Shown: positions 43,024 to 52,801 of the stretch, piece after piece
How positions within the stretch are numbered: position 1 is the first letter of the stretch
Layout: the number at the start of each line of letters is the position of its first letter
Assembly: GCF_002272835.1 (NCBI RefSeq)
Contig: NZ_MLAO01000007.1
Span: 1 to 64,000, forward strand
DNA length: 64,000 bases
From: Helicobacter sp. 11S03491-1
Lineage (GTDB): Bacteria > Campylobacterota > Campylobacteria > Campylobacterales > Helicobacteraceae
Direction: 5' to 3'
Notes under the pieces: generated by a model
Seen by the model: only the letters and a program-made list of their open reading frames with translations
What the model was told of the DNA's origin: nothing
Database searches by the model: none
Program-made: the position numbers and the translations under genes

Positions 43024-44055
43024 TCAACCTAGAATAATACTTTGTGCTGCTTGAGGAATTATTTCACCAACAATACAAGCATGCTCATAGCCACTTTTTC
43101 TCAATTTATCCACCAAGTCGCCACTTGTTTGTTTAGGCAAGGCAAACAAAAGTCCTCCCGAAGTTTGGGCATCATAATAATAAATATCTTCTTGGAGATT
43201 GCAGCTAACTTGGACTTTGGTGTGAAGATAAGATTTGTTTGCATCACTCCCGCCGGGAACAAAACCTTCCAAAGCCAGTTCAATAGAATTCTCAAAAATT
43301 GGAATTGCAGAAGTATGAAAAAGAATGCTTTTTCCCCCTGTTCCACACATTTCTAAGCTATGTCCAATAAGTCCAAATCCTGTAATATCTGTGCAAGCAT
43401 GAATCTCCATTTTTTGGGCAATTTGAGTTGCTTTGAGATTTAACATTCTCATTGAATCAATAGTTTGCATTCCTTGTGCCAGAGTTATCTTCTCATTTTT
43501 CATTGCAGTCGTAATAATACCACTTCCAATAGGCTTACTCAAAACAAGCACATCACCAATTTGAGCAGTGTTATTTCTCCAAATTTGATGTTTTTTGGCT
43601 TCACCCATGGCGCTGAGTCCATACTTTAGTTCCAAATCACTAATTGTATGTCCACCCAATAATACTCCACCTGCTTCAAGAACTTTCTCTAGCCCTCCCC
43701 TTAAAATTTCATTTACTTCAGAAGCCAAAATATGTTCTTTATCCCACATTAAGAGATTTAGAGCTGTTTTTACCATCGCCCCCATTGCAAAAATATCACT
43801 CAATGAATTAGCCGCTGCGATCTGCCCATAGATATAAGGATCATCTACAACAGGCGTGATAAAATCTACACTTTGAACAATGACATCATCTCTTTGCATA
43901 TCAAGTTGATAAACCCCGCCATCTTCATTCCCCTCAAAACCAACGATGAGATTTTTATGAAAAGGTTGTTTGAGATTGGTAATTTGTGAGAGATCTTCCA
44001 GACCTATTTTACCTGCTCAACCTGCACAACGGACAAACTTTGTTAATCGACCCAT
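43024..44055 (-). CDS. selD: selenide, water dikinase; selenocysteine-containing
   Basis: SelD makes selenophosphate, the selenium donor for selenocysteine. The frame after 43899 looks like a truncated gene, but reading through one in-frame TGA (44017-44019, codon 13) gives a full 343-residue protein from ATG 44055: MGRLTKFVRCAG-U-AGKIGLED. The active-site motif C-A-G-U-x-G-K, with U for the usual C, is the known selenoprotein form of SelD. A hairpin AGGTCT-GGA-AGATCT lies 12-28 bases after the TGA, the right place for a bacterial SECIS. The rest includes VDFITPVVDDPYIYGQIAAA. yedF lies 8 bp upstream. Confidence 0.93.
43991..44019 (-). promoter_or_regulatory. selenocysteine UGA codon and SECIS hairpin
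   Basis: The TGA at 44017-44019 is followed on the minus strand by the stem AGGTCT (44000-44005) / AGATCT (43991-43996) with loop GGA. The loop lies 17 bases past the codon, with G in the loop as in bacterial SECIS elements. SelB would bind it. Confidence 0.75.
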
Positions 44056-44063
44056 TTTTTTTC

Positions 44064-44420
44064 CTATAGTGAAATTACACCCTCATTGGTGAGGAAATCT
44101 TCCATTACCTCAAGCCCATTGCCAATCCTTCCTACCAAAACTTTATCTTTTAATCCAAAATGTTCCAAACAAGTTTGACAGGACAAAATTTCAACCCCTA
44201 AAGATTCCAATGTTTTTAAATATATAATTGTATCTTTATTTTGAATTTTATCATTTTGAGTGCTCAATAAAACACCCCGATTAAGAAAAACAATTTTTTT
44301 AGGCAAAATGTCTTTATTGGAGATTTGAGTCATGGCATATATAAAACTATTTGCAACAATACTTCCAAGTTCGCCTTCACCAATTTTGTCTGATTTAAAA
44401 AGCACAGTTTTATTTTTCAT
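44064..44420 (-). CDS. yedF: YedF-type selenium metabolism protein (DsrE-like domain)
   Basis: A 118-residue protein with the DsrE-like fold seen in the C-terminal part of YedF: DKIGEGELGSIVANSFIYAM, then KKIVFLNRGVLLSTQND and the cysteine pair in LGVEILSCQTCLEHFGLKDK. The N-terminal TusA/SirA domain of classical YedF is missing. Location directly upstream of selD supports a role in selenium handling. It overlaps dapE by 11 bp. Confidence 0.85.
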   Translation of the reverse strand: MKNKTVLFKSDKIGEGELGSIVANSFIYAMTQISNKDILPKKIVFLNRGVLLSTQNDKIQNKDTIIYLKTLESLGVEILSCQTCLEHFGLKDKVLVGRIGNGLEVMEDFLTNEGVISL

Positions 44421-45558
44421 CTTTATCCTTTAATCTCATAATAAGGTTCAAATATACTTCATAAAGAATATTTAAGTCTTTTATACTTACTCTTTCATCA
44501 ACTGAATGAATTCTATCATTAATTACACCAAATTCTACAACCTCCACTCCAAAATTAGCAAAATGTCTCGCATCACTAGTCCCTCCGCTTGTGCTAAAAC
44601 ATGGATGCACACAACAAACTTGGCTTACAACTTCGCATAAAGATTGAGCAAGAACACAATGAGCATTTGTAAGAAAGGGTTGAGAACTTGTCTTGATGTC
44701 CAAATCATACTCCAATCCGCTTAAAACATTCTCAACATAGGCTTGAACACTTTGGAGATTGGTATGGGTAGAATTCCTAACATTAAACATTATTTTCACA
44801 TTCCCCGGTGTTACGTTCACTGCTTCCATACCGCCACGAATATCAGTAATAACAAGTTTGCTGGCATCAAAATGCTCATCTCCATTATCTAAATTTACCC
44901 CTGCAAGAAGTCCAAGCTTGCTTCCAAGAAGTTCAATGGGATTTATACATTTTTCAGGATAAGCCACATGACCTTGCACTCCCTTAAGATTAATGATTCC
45001 ATTAATAGAACCGCGCCTGCCAATTTTGATATTATCCCCGATCTTTGATGTGCAAGTAGGTTCGCCCACCAATGCCATATCAGGAAGCAAGTTTTTTTCT
45101 TCCAGGACTTCTAAAACAATTTTTGTCCCATAAGTTCCACAACCCTCCTCATCGCTTGTAAGCAACACAGAAAGAATCAATGGGGTTTTTAAATTTGCAA
45201 AATCTTTTATGCAATCTCTAAGGGCACAAACAAAAGCAGCAACGCCACTTTTCATATCTTGAGTGCCCCTAGCATAGAGATAACCTTCTTTAAGTGTAGG
45301 GTTAAAAGGATCGCTGCCCCACCCTTGACCGGGAGGAACCACATCAATATGACCGGCAAAGCAAAAATGCAAAGCCTTGGAAGCAGGTTCGCCAAAACGC
45401 TTATATAAAAATAAATTTTTTACTCCCCCTTTGTCAATATGCAAAACTTCAAAATCCGGCAATTGCGCACAAATTAATTCATAAATCCCACATTCATCAG
45501 GAGTGATGCTAGGATACCTTACCAAATCACTTAAAAATTCTAAAACATTTGGTTGCAT
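44410..45558 (-). CDS. dapE: succinyl-diaminopimelate desuccinylase
   Basis: A 382-residue M20 zinc hydrolase of the lysine/diaminopimelate pathway. Metal ligands are in FCFAGHIDVVPPGQGW, YARGTQDMKSGVAAF, TSDEEGCGTYGTK and near the end FSTSGGTSDARHFANFG. Full length. mnmG lies 10 bp upstream on the same strand, as in H. pylori. Confidence 0.96.
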   Translation of the reverse strand: MQPNVLEFLSDLVRYPSITPDECGIYELICAQLPDFEVLHIDKGGVKNLFLYKRFGEPASKALHFCFAGHIDVVPPGQGWGSDPFNPTLKEGYLYARGTQDMKSGVAAFVCALRDCIKDFANLKTPLILSVLLTSDEEGCGTYGTKIVLEVLEEKNLLPDMALVGEPTCTSKIGDNIKIGRRGSINGIINLKGVQGHVAYPEKCINPIELLGSKLGLLAGVNLDNGDEHFDASKLVITDIRGGMEAVNVTPGNVKIMFNVRNSTHTNLQSVQAYVENVLSGLEYDLDIKTSSQPFLTNAHCVLAQSLCEVVSQVCCVHPCFSTSGGTSDARHFANFGVEVVEFGVINDRIHSVDERVSIKDLNILYEVYLNLIMRLKDKDEK

Positions 45559-45568
45559 GTTTGTCTCT

Positions 45569-47467
45569 TCAAGAAGTTTTTCTTAAATGAATATAAAGAT
45601 GTAGCACATCAATACCGGCAGGGGTAATACCACTAATTTGAGAAGCATTAAATAAACTTTTAGGACGGAATTTATTAAGTTTCTCAACTACTTCCAAACT
45701 CAATCCGGGAATGCCATCAAAAACAAATCCCTCCGGTATCTCAACTTGAAGCATTTCTTTCATTTTAGAAATGTCTTCAGTTTGCTTTTGAATATAGCTA
45801 TAGTATTTAGATTGAATGCGAATTTGATGTAGTGCCCTGTCGCTCAAATTCTCAAAAATAGAGTTAAATTTTCTTAATTTTTCATTATTAAAGCTATCTC
45901 TACCAATAATTAACATTGGAGAACATTTATCATTTATAGGGATTTCACCAAGTTTCTCAAGCAATACAAGATTTTCTTTTGAGGGAGTAAAAGATGACTT
46001 TTCCAAATATTGCATTGCTTGAGAAATGTCTTGTTTATCTTTAGAGATGATTTCGTAATCTCTTTTGTCAATCGTGCCAAATTGGTGCGCATAATCAGCA
46101 AGTCTAAAAATAGCATTATCTTCACGAAGCAAAAGACGATATTCTGCACGAGAAGTAAAAACACGATAAGGTTCTTTAGTGCCCTTAGTAACCAAATCAT
46201 CAATCATCACACCAATATATGCCTCATCTCTACGTAAAACAAACTCTTTGATTTCTCCAAATTTAAATGCAAATCTTTCATCCTCTTTCTTAAGATCCAA
46301 GACCGCATTAATTCCAGCCATGATACCCTGTGCTGCAGCCTCTTCATATCCTGTAGTGCCATTAATTTGACCGGCCAAATAAAGATTTTTGATTTTTTTA
46401 GTTTCTAATGTGTGAAAAAGTTCTGTAGGATAAACATAATCATATTCAATAGCATAACCATAACGCGTGATTCTAGCCTCTTTGAGTCCATCAATAGAAG
46501 CAATGATCTCTTCTTGGATATCAAAAGGCAAAGAAGTGCTTAATCCATTAATATAATATTCTACTCCATCGCTAGTTTGAGGCTCTAAAAACAATTGATG
46601 TCGCTCTTTAGTGGCAAATCGGTTAATTTTATCTTCAATACTTGGGCAATACCTAGGACCAACTCCCTCTATTTGCCCGGTAAATAAAGGAGCGCGATGG
46701 AAATTATCGCGTATTAATTGATGTGTTTTTTCATTAGTATAGGTTACATAACAAGGAAGTTGTATCGGATTGAACTTAGCAAGATTGGTTTTGTAGCTAA
46801 AACAAGGAGGAGGAAAATCTCCTTTGTGAATTTCAAGTCTTGAAAAATCAATACTTCTACCATCAATACGCGGGCAAGTTCCTGTCTTTAATCTACCCAT
46901 TTCAAACCCTAAAGATTCCAAATTTTTTGAAAGCTTAATTGAAGCACTTTCTCCAAATCTGCCATTTTGACTCTTGCTTTCTCCAATATGCACTAATCCT
47001 CTTAAAAATGTCCCGGTAGTAATAATAATTTTTTTAGCTTTATAAATCTTGCCAATATTTGTTTTTAATCCTATGACTTTGGATTCTTGAAGTATTAATT
47101 CTTCGACAATCTCTTGAGAAACACTTAAATTAGGGGTATGCAATACAAGATTCCTGGCAAATATTCTGTATTTATCCATATCAATTTGCGCTCTTGTTCC
47201 TCGAACAGCCGGTCCTTTAGAAGCATTTAAAATACGATATTGTATCCCACAATGATCGCTAATAATACCCATCACACCCCCTAATGCATCCACCTCTTTT
47301 GTCAAATGCCCTTTACCCAACCCTCCAATAGCCGGGTTACAACTTGCTAATCCGATATTTTCTACCAGTATTGTTAAAAGATGAGTTTTTGCCCCCATTT
47401 TTGCGCTGATAATGCCGGCTTCAATCCCGGCATGTCCGCCACCAACCACAATCACATCATATTCCAT
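45569..47467 (-). CDS. mnmG: tRNA uridine-5-carboxymethylaminomethyl synthase, FAD subunit
   Basis: A 632-residue FAD protein that, with MnmE, modifies wobble uridine in several tRNAs. The FAD-binding start is [20 protein letters not shown]. Conserved segments [33 protein letters not shown] and [19 protein letters not shown] are present. Also called gidA. It is the first gene of mnmG-dapE-yedF-selD and divergent from cdsA. Confidence 0.98.
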   Translation of the reverse strand: MEYDVIVVGGGHAGIEAGIISAKMGAKTHLLTILVENIGLASCNPAIGGLGKGHLTKEVDALGGVMGIISDHCGIQYRILNASKGPAVRGTRAQIDMDKYRIFARNLVLHTPNLSVSQEIVEELILQESKVIGLKTNIGKIYKAKKIIITTGTFLRGLVHIGESKSQNGRFGESASIKLSKNLESLGFEMGRLKTGTCPRIDGRSIDFSRLEIHKGDFPPPCFSYKTNLAKFNPIQLPCYVTYTNEKTHQLIRDNFHRAPLFTGQIEGVGPRYCPSIEDKINRFATKERHQLFLEPQTSDGVEYYINGLSTSLPFDIQEEIIASIDGLKEARITRYGYAIEYDYVYPTELFHTLETKKIKNLYLAGQINGTTGYEEAAAQGIMAGINAVLDLKKEDERFAFKFGEIKEFVLRRDEAYIGVMIDDLVTKGTKEPYRVFTSRAEYRLLLREDNAIFRLADYAHQFGTIDKRDYEIISKDKQDISQAMQYLEKSSFTPSKENLVLLEKLGEIPINDKCSPMLIIGRDSFNNEKLRKFNSIFENLSDRALHQIRIQSKYYSYIQKQTEDISKMKEMLQVEIPEGFVFDGIPGLSLEVVEKLNKFRPKSLFNASQISGITPAGIDVLHLYIHLRKTS

Positions 47468-47577
47468 CTATTACCTTTTAAATAAATTGAAAAATAAAGT
47501 TTTTTTGGGATTATAACAAGCTTTAATGAGTTTTACATTATAATTAGGAATATTTATTAATGAAAAATGAGGCAAAA

Positions 47578-48393
47578 ATGAGTTTAAGAGAAAAAATTCC
47601 GGATAAATTAGGCAAAGATAAACAACGTTATATTACAGGTATCATTATTATCTTATGTCTTATATTGATCCTTTCTATCAATCATATCATTCTTGTATGG
47701 ACAATATTGGGAATAGCTTATTTATTTGGTTTTGGGGAATCTATCAAGTTATTTGCTTGCAAATCTCACTGGATGATGTATTTGCTAGCAGTGATTGTAT
47801 GGATATTTGCAGGGATAAATGGACGCCCTATTGAATCAGCAATTTTTATTGCCATGGTGATGGCCGGATACTTAGCTTATAAAAAATCTTTTCATCCCAA
47901 ACAAATCCTCCCATTTATTTATCCAAGCATCCCTTTTCTTACAATTTTTGCTATTTATAAAGATTTTGGATCTCACGCAATCATTTGGCTTATTATCATT
48001 GTTGCTCTAACAGATGTGGGAGCATATTTTGGTGGGAAAGCTTTTGGCAAAACTCCTTTTACCTCCACCTCTCCTAACAAGACTCTGGAAGGCGCAATTA
48101 TTGGATTAGCCATAGCAGTTGCAGTAGGAAGTTTTGTAGGCATAGGCGGATTAAGTGGAAATTTTATTATTTCTCTTTTGATAAGTTTTGGTGTTTCTTT
48201 GAGTGCTATTTTGGGAGATTTGTATGAAAGCTATTTAAAAAGAAGTGTCGATCTTAAAGATAGTGGCAAAATCTTGCCCGGTCATGGAGGTATCCTTGAT
48301 CGACTGGATGCGATATTATTTGGAGCTATTACGATGCATTTTTTGCTTTATTTTCTTGATATCTGGAAAGACACATCCATTATGTATATTTAG
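47578..48393 (+). CDS. cdsA: phosphatidate cytidylyltransferase
   Basis: About 271 residues, an integral membrane enzyme making CDP-diacylglycerol for phospholipids. Around seven to eight helices precede the signature YLKRSVDLKDSGKILPGHGG plus ILDRLDA. I chose ATG 47578, after GAGG, rather than an ATG at 47560 without a ribosome binding site. dxr starts 8 bp after its stop. Confidence 0.95.
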   Translation: MSLREKIPDKLGKDKQRYITGIIIILCLILILSINHIILVWTILGIAYLFGFGESIKLFACKSHWMMYLLAVIVWIFAGINGRPIESAIFIAMVMAGYLAYKKSFHPKQILPFIYPSIPFLTIFAIYKDFGSHAIIWLIIIVALTDVGAYFGGKAFGKTPFTSTSPNKTLEGAIIGLAIAVAVGSFVGIGGLSGNFIISLLISFGVSLSAILGDLYESYLKRSVDLKDSGKILPGHGGILDRLDAILFGAITMHFLLYFLDIWKDTSIMYI

Positions 48394-48401
48394 GGACTTT
48401 A

Positions 48402-49493
48402 ATGATATTATTAGGAAGCACAGGTTCTATAGGAGTCAATACATTACAAATCGCTCAAAAGTTTCAAATACCAATAGAATCTTTGAGTGCCGGACGCAAT
48501 ATTGATTTATTGAATGCTCAAATTGCACACTTTCATCCCAAAAAAGTTGCTATTCTAGACCCCAAAGATCGTCTCAAACTCCAACCTAAAAATGCAAAAG
48601 TATATACAGGGTCAGAAGGGATTTGTGAGATGATTGCAGATTCTTCTTCGTCTTTGGTTGTCAATGCTTTGGTAGGTTTTGGGGGGCTAAAACCAACATT
48701 TACAGCCCTACATTATCACAAAAAACTTGCTCTAGCTAACAAAGAATCTCTTGTAGTAGCCGGTTGGCTGTTAGATACAAGCAAGATTATCCCTATAGAT
48801 AGCGAACATTTTGGTCTCTGGTATCTTTGCAACAACAAACCAATTAAAAAATTTGTTATCACTGCAAGTGGAGGAGCCTTTAGGGATACACCCCCAAAAG
48901 ATATTCCTTCAAAAAAAACCGATGAAGCTCTCAAACACCCTAATTGGAAGATGGGCAAAAAAATCACCATTGATTCAGCCACTATGGTCAATAAACTTTT
49001 TGAAGTTTTAGAAACTAAATGGCTTTTTGGTATTGATGAGATTGCAGGTTATATTGAACGAAGTTCTCATATACATGCTCTCATTGAATTTATAGATGGA
49101 AGTATTACAGCGCATTTAGCTTACCCGGATATGAAACTTCCAATTGCCTATGCCCTAGATCCTAAACAAGCAGCTTTTGATTGTGTAATCCCAAATATCA
49201 ATCTGGAAAATCTTGCAGCCATCAAATTTGAATCTATTGACGCACAAAGATACCCGCTTTGGAAATTAAAAGATATTTTAATACAAAATCCTCAATTGGG
49301 TGTAATTCTGAATGCCAGTAATGAAATTGCAGTTACAAATTTTTTAGAATGTAAAATTAATTTTGGGAAAATTAATTTTATTATTCAAGAAAGTATCAAC
49401 AAATTCAATGGAGATATTTCTTATCTCAAAAATCAAGAAGACATTTTATATCTTGATAAAGAAGTTCGAAAATTTACTCATACTCTCGTTTAA
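48402..49493 (+). CDS. dxr: 1-deoxy-D-xylulose 5-phosphate reductoisomerase
   Basis: A 363-residue enzyme of the MEP isoprenoid pathway. NADPH site: LLGSTGSIGVNTLQIAQKF. Further motifs: LALANKESLVVAGWLL, IPIDSEHFGLW (metal site) and the flexible loop ITASGGAFRDTPPKDI. Full length. Convergent with dnaJ, 10 bp apart. Confidence 0.97.
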   Translation: MILLGSTGSIGVNTLQIAQKFQIPIESLSAGRNIDLLNAQIAHFHPKKVAILDPKDRLKLQPKNAKVYTGSEGICEMIADSSSSLVVNALVGFGGLKPTFTALHYHKKLALANKESLVVAGWLLDTSKIIPIDSEHFGLWYLCNNKPIKKFVITASGGAFRDTPPKDIPSKKTDEALKHPNWKMGKKITIDSATMVNKLFEVLETKWLFGIDEIAGYIERSSHIHALIEFIDGSITAHLAYPDMKLPIAYALDPKQAAFDCVIPNINLENLAAIKFESIDAQRYPLWKLKDILIQNPQLGVILNASNEIAVTNFLECKINFGKINFIIQESINKFNGDISYLKNQEDILYLDKEVRKFTHTLV

Positions 49494-49503
49494 AAATTCT
49501 AAA

Positions 49504-50667
49504 TTATTGCTTTTTTGTTTTGAGTTTCTCTGATTTAAACCAGTTTTTAATCCTCTCAAAGCATTCCTCAAAAAGATTTTTATGCGGTTCGCTTTCATAG
49601 CCAAAACTGTTATGAAGTTTCAATAACAACTCTTTTTGTTCTTCATTGAGACTTTTGGGATAAATAATTTTAATAACTGCCACAAGACTCCCGTAAGCAT
49701 TATGATTGACTTCTTTGACCCCTTCTCCTTTAAATACAAACTTTGATCCATCTTGAGAATTGGCAGGAACATTAAGCTCAAGCTCACCTCGTAAAGAAGG
49801 AATTTTGACACTTGCACCCAAAGGAATAGATGTAAAAAATACAGGCACCTCAATATAAACATCACTTCCATCACGTACAAAATAATCATCATGTTCAACA
49901 AAAGTTATAATATACAAATCCCCTCTTGATCCATTTTTCAGTTGGTTTCCCTTCCCTATAACCCGCATTCTATTCTCATCATCCATTCCCTCAGGGATAT
50001 TAACCTCAAAACTTTCTTCTACAAAAACAAAACCTTCTCCATGGCAAATAGAGCATTTTTCTTTAATAACATGCCCTTCCCCCCCACATAAAGAACAAGT
50101 TTGAGCAAAAGTCATGAACCCTTGTCTCATAAACACTTGCCCCTTACCGCCACAATCCGGACAAGTTTGTATTTTGCCATCTTTGGCACCTGTTCCATCA
50201 CATTCTTTACAAAAAGATTTATATTTTGTTTGAATTGTTTTCTTACAACCAAATATAGCTTCTTTGAAACTAATATCCAGTTTATAAAGATAATCAGGAA
50301 CAAATTTAATTTTTGCTTCTTTCTTTCCGGCACTCCCAAATCCAAAACCAGAGCCAAAGGCTGATTCAAAAATCGATCCCAAATCGCCAAAAATGTCATT
50401 CAAATCTCTGCCGCTAAAACCTCTGAATCCATTATTCTCAAGCCCTTCTTTGCCATATCTGTCATAAATTTGGCGCTTAGAATTATCGCTGAGAACTTCG
50501 TAGGCTTCATTAATTTTTTTAAACATTTCCTCTGCTTGTTTATCTTCCGGATTTCTATCCGGATGGTATTTAAGAGCCATTTTTCTATAAGCTTTCTTGA
50601 TTGTTTCTTGATCGCTAGTTTTATTGATTTCTAAGATTTCATAATAATCGAAACTTTCCAAATCCAC
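49504..50667 (-). CDS. dnaJ: chaperone DnaJ
   Basis: A 387-residue Hsp40 that stimulates DnaK. The J domain has the HPD motif in [13 protein letters not shown], followed by a short G/F region, four zinc-binding CxxCxGxG-type repeats ([32 protein letters not shown]) and the two C-terminal substrate domains. Complete. Alone on its strand, without dnaK beside it. Confidence 0.97.
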   Translation of the reverse strand: MDLESFDYYEILEINKTSDQETIKKAYRKMALKYHPDRNPEDKQAEEMFKKINEAYEVLSDNSKRQIYDRYGKEGLENNGFRGFSGRDLNDIFGDLGSIFESAFGSGFGFGSAGKKEAKIKFVPDYLYKLDISFKEAIFGCKKTIQTKYKSFCKECDGTGAKDGKIQTCPDCGGKGQVFMRQGFMTFAQTCSLCGGEGHVIKEKCSICHGEGFVFVEESFEVNIPEGMDDENRMRVIGKGNQLKNGSRGDLYIITFVEHDDYFVRDGSDVYIEVPVFFTSIPLGASVKIPSLRGELELNVPANSQDGSKFVFKGEGVKEVNHNAYGSLVAVIKIIYPKSLNEEQKELLLKLHNSFGYESEPHKNLFEECFERIKNWFKSEKLKTKKQ

Positions 50668-50752
50668 ATCTCCTCATCAAATATTAAAATCCGGAATTCT
50701 ATCTTAAAAAAGTTTTATTCATTGTTAAAATACCTTCAGATATAATTTAATT

Positions 50753-51334
50753 ATGAAGACTTATAGAAATAATCTAAATCATTTTTTTTCTCTTGTTGAA
50801 GCGCTTGAAAAACTTCCAAGTATTGGCAAAAAATCTGCGCAAAGAATGGCCTATACCCTAAGTATTGAAAATAAAAACCTTGCCTTGCAAATTTCTCATT
50901 GTATAGAAAATGCTATTGATCATGTATCTAAATGCAGTATATGCGGCGGAGTAAGTGAGAGTGAAATATGCGAAATTTGTTTAGATGAAAATCGTCATAA
51001 TGGTCAAATCTGTATGGTTTTACATCCTAGAGATATTTTTACTATTGAAGAAATTGGGGATTTCAAAGGAATATATCAAGTAATTAGTGAATTGGAAATG
51101 TTTGATTTTATTACCTTAAAAAAACAGATTCAAAAATTTCAAATCAAAGAGATTATTTTTGCCTTCTCCCCTACTCTTGCAAACGACTCAATCATGCTTT
51201 TTATCGAACATAACCTGCAAGATTGTGATCTTATTTTTACCAAAATAGCACAAGGAGTTCCAACCGGAATTGGACTGGAAAATATCGATCAACTCTCACT
51301 TGCAAGAGCTTTTAGCTCTAGAATTAAACTTTAA
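50753..51334 (+). CDS. recR: recombination mediator RecR
   Basis: A 193-residue DNA-binding ring protein of the RecFOR repair route. An N-terminal helix-hairpin-helix (ALEKLPSIGKKSAQRMAYTL), a four-cysteine zinc finger (CSICGGVSESEICEIC) and a Toprim domain are visible. Divergent from dnaJ. Confidence 0.96.
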   Translation: MKTYRNNLNHFFSLVEALEKLPSIGKKSAQRMAYTLSIENKNLALQISHCIENAIDHVSKCSICGGVSESEICEICLDENRHNGQICMVLHPRDIFTIEEIGDFKGIYQVISELEMFDFITLKKQIQKFQIKEIIFAFSPTLANDSIMLFIEHNLQDCDLIFTKIAQGVPTGIGLENIDQLSLARAFSSRIKL

Positions 51335-51361
51335 CTTAGTTTTATCTAAGGTATAACTTTG

Positions 51362-51399
51362 TAGAATGTTTGCGTGAATTGCTTGCATGATTCAAGCAA
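51362..51399 (+). promoter_or_regulatory. promoter and leader hairpin of the cytochrome c gene
   Basis: TAGAAT (51362-51367), preceded by TG, looks like a -10 box. Just after it, TTGCTTG (51379-51385) and CAAGCAA (51393-51399) form a 7-bp hairpin in the leader, about 30 bases before the start codon. Possible mRNA-stabilising structure. Confidence 0.35.
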
Positions 51400-51430
51400 G
51401 GACAACAAACTAAAGGAAAAAGGAAAGATA

Positions 51431-51745
51431 ATGAAAAAAATATTCATGATCTCATTATTTGGTGCTATAAGTTTGGTGATGGCAGCGCAATCCCCTGCAG
51501 CCTTCAAGAAATGTGTAGCTTGTCATGGTGCAAATGGTCAAAAAATCGCTCCAGGTGCTAAAGGAGGTGTAACAATTGCAGGTCTTCCAAAAAATAAATT
51601 ACTCACTGATCTCAAAGGCTACAAAGCCGGAACAGCTGATAATGGCGGTGCAAAGGCTATTATGTATGGTCAAATGAAAAATGTATCTGATCAAGATATT
51701 GAAGCTCTTGCTGATTATATCTCCAAACTTCCGGCTAAAAAATAA
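51431..51745 (+). CDS. cytochrome c-553-like periplasmic electron carrier
   Basis: A 104-residue class I cytochrome c. Signal peptide MKKIFMISLFGAISLVMA, haem motif CVACH (in FKKCVACHGANGQK) and the distal methionine probably in AIMYGQMKNVSDQDIEALAD. It carries electrons to the cbb3 oxidase or similar acceptors. The ATG at 51431 follows AAAGGAAAAAGG; the frame is open further up to 51374, but that part lacks a signal peptide character. Confidence 0.94.
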   Translation: MKKIFMISLFGAISLVMAAQSPAAFKKCVACHGANGQKIAPGAKGGVTIAGLPKNKLLTDLKGYKAGTADNGGAKAIMYGQMKNVSDQDIEALADYISKLPAKK

Positions 51746-51775
51746 TTCCATCAGGGGGTTTCCCCTGAAAAATAA

Positions 51776-52801
51776 ATGGCAGAAATACTTATTGATTCAA
51801 AAAAATTCAAAAACAATCTTGATACTATTGTTTCTCATATTAAAGACAAAAATAAACTGGCTTTAGTCCTCAAGGATAATGCCTATGGTCACGGATTAGA
51901 ACAAATAGCACCTTTGGCTTATGCTTATGGTATCAAGAGTGTCTTTGTAAAAAATGAATTTGAAGCCCTTAAAATTGCTAATTTTTTTGATCACATTACA
52001 ATACTTTATGGGAATTTATCTCCAAATGCTCCAAAAAATATTCATATTACTATCAATTCACTAAAAACTCTTGAAAATTTAGAAAAAAACCAATCCGTAG
52101 AACTCAAAGTCAATACAGGAATGAATCGCAATGGAATTTCTCCAAAAGATCTTGGCTTATTTATCGAAAAAATCCAAAGCAAAAATCTCAATCTTTTGGG
52201 AGTTTTTACACATAATGGCTATGGAGATGTAGAAAAACAAGATTTTCAAGAAGCTCAAAAAAGATTTTGCCTTATCAAAGAAGAAGTGAGATACTTGTGC
52301 CAAAAATTAAGCATCCCTTATCCGAGATTTCATTCATTAAGTTCATCAGGGACACTAAGGAGTGCTGATATTAAAGATGATTTAGTGCGTGTGGGGATTG
52401 GGGCTTTTGGTTATCTCACAAATACTTTTTTACTCCCTATTGCTAATTCCCTTAAACCCATTGCCTCTCTTTGGGCAGATAAAATTTGTGAACAATCATT
52501 GAAAAAAGGTGCAAAAATTGGCTATGGCGGAAAAAGCATTTTACAAGAGGATGCCATTATTAGCACTTATGATATTGGCTATGGAGATGGATTATTTCGA
52601 TTAAATGAAAAACATTCTTTATGCACATCTGAAGGTTATCCAATATTGCCTGTTATTTCAATGGATTGCTTTTCTTGTATAAGCACTCAAGAAAAAGTCT
52701 GTGTATTTGATGATGCCTCTCATATTGCCAAAATATTTGATACAATTCCTTATGAAGTCCTTACAAGTCTATCTCCTTTTATTAAGCGTTCTATTATTTG
52801 A
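51776..52801 (+). CDS. alr: alanine racemase
   Basis: A 341-residue PLP enzyme supplying D-alanine for peptidoglycan. The PLP lysine lies in LALVLKDNAYGHGLEQIAPL, and the second catalytic tyrosine region is GAKIGYGGKSIL. Conserved VNTGMNRNGI and RVGIGAFGY are present. It is slightly short for the family. Its stop overlaps the truD start by one base. Confidence 0.94.
   Translation: MAEILIDSKKFKNNLDTIVSHIKDKNKLALVLKDNAYGHGLEQIAPLAYAYGIKSVFVKNEFEALKIANFFDHITILYGNLSPNAPKNIHITINSLKTLENLEKNQSVELKVNTGMNRNGISPKDLGLFIEKIQSKNLNLLGVFTHNGYGDVEKQDFQEAQKRFCLIKEEVRYLCQKLSIPYPRFHSLSSSGTLRSADIKDDLVRVGIGAFGYLTNTFLLPIANSLKPIASLWADKICEQSLKKGAKIGYGGKSILQEDAIISTYDIGYGDGLFRLNEKHSLCTSEGYPILPVISMDCFSCISTQEKVCVFDDASHIAKIFDTIPYEVLTSLSPFIKRSII

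Noticed and set aside
43024-43899. SelD as a 5'-truncated pseudogene
   Set aside because: The upstream frame continues through a single TGA at the known selenocysteine position, so it is a selenoprotein.
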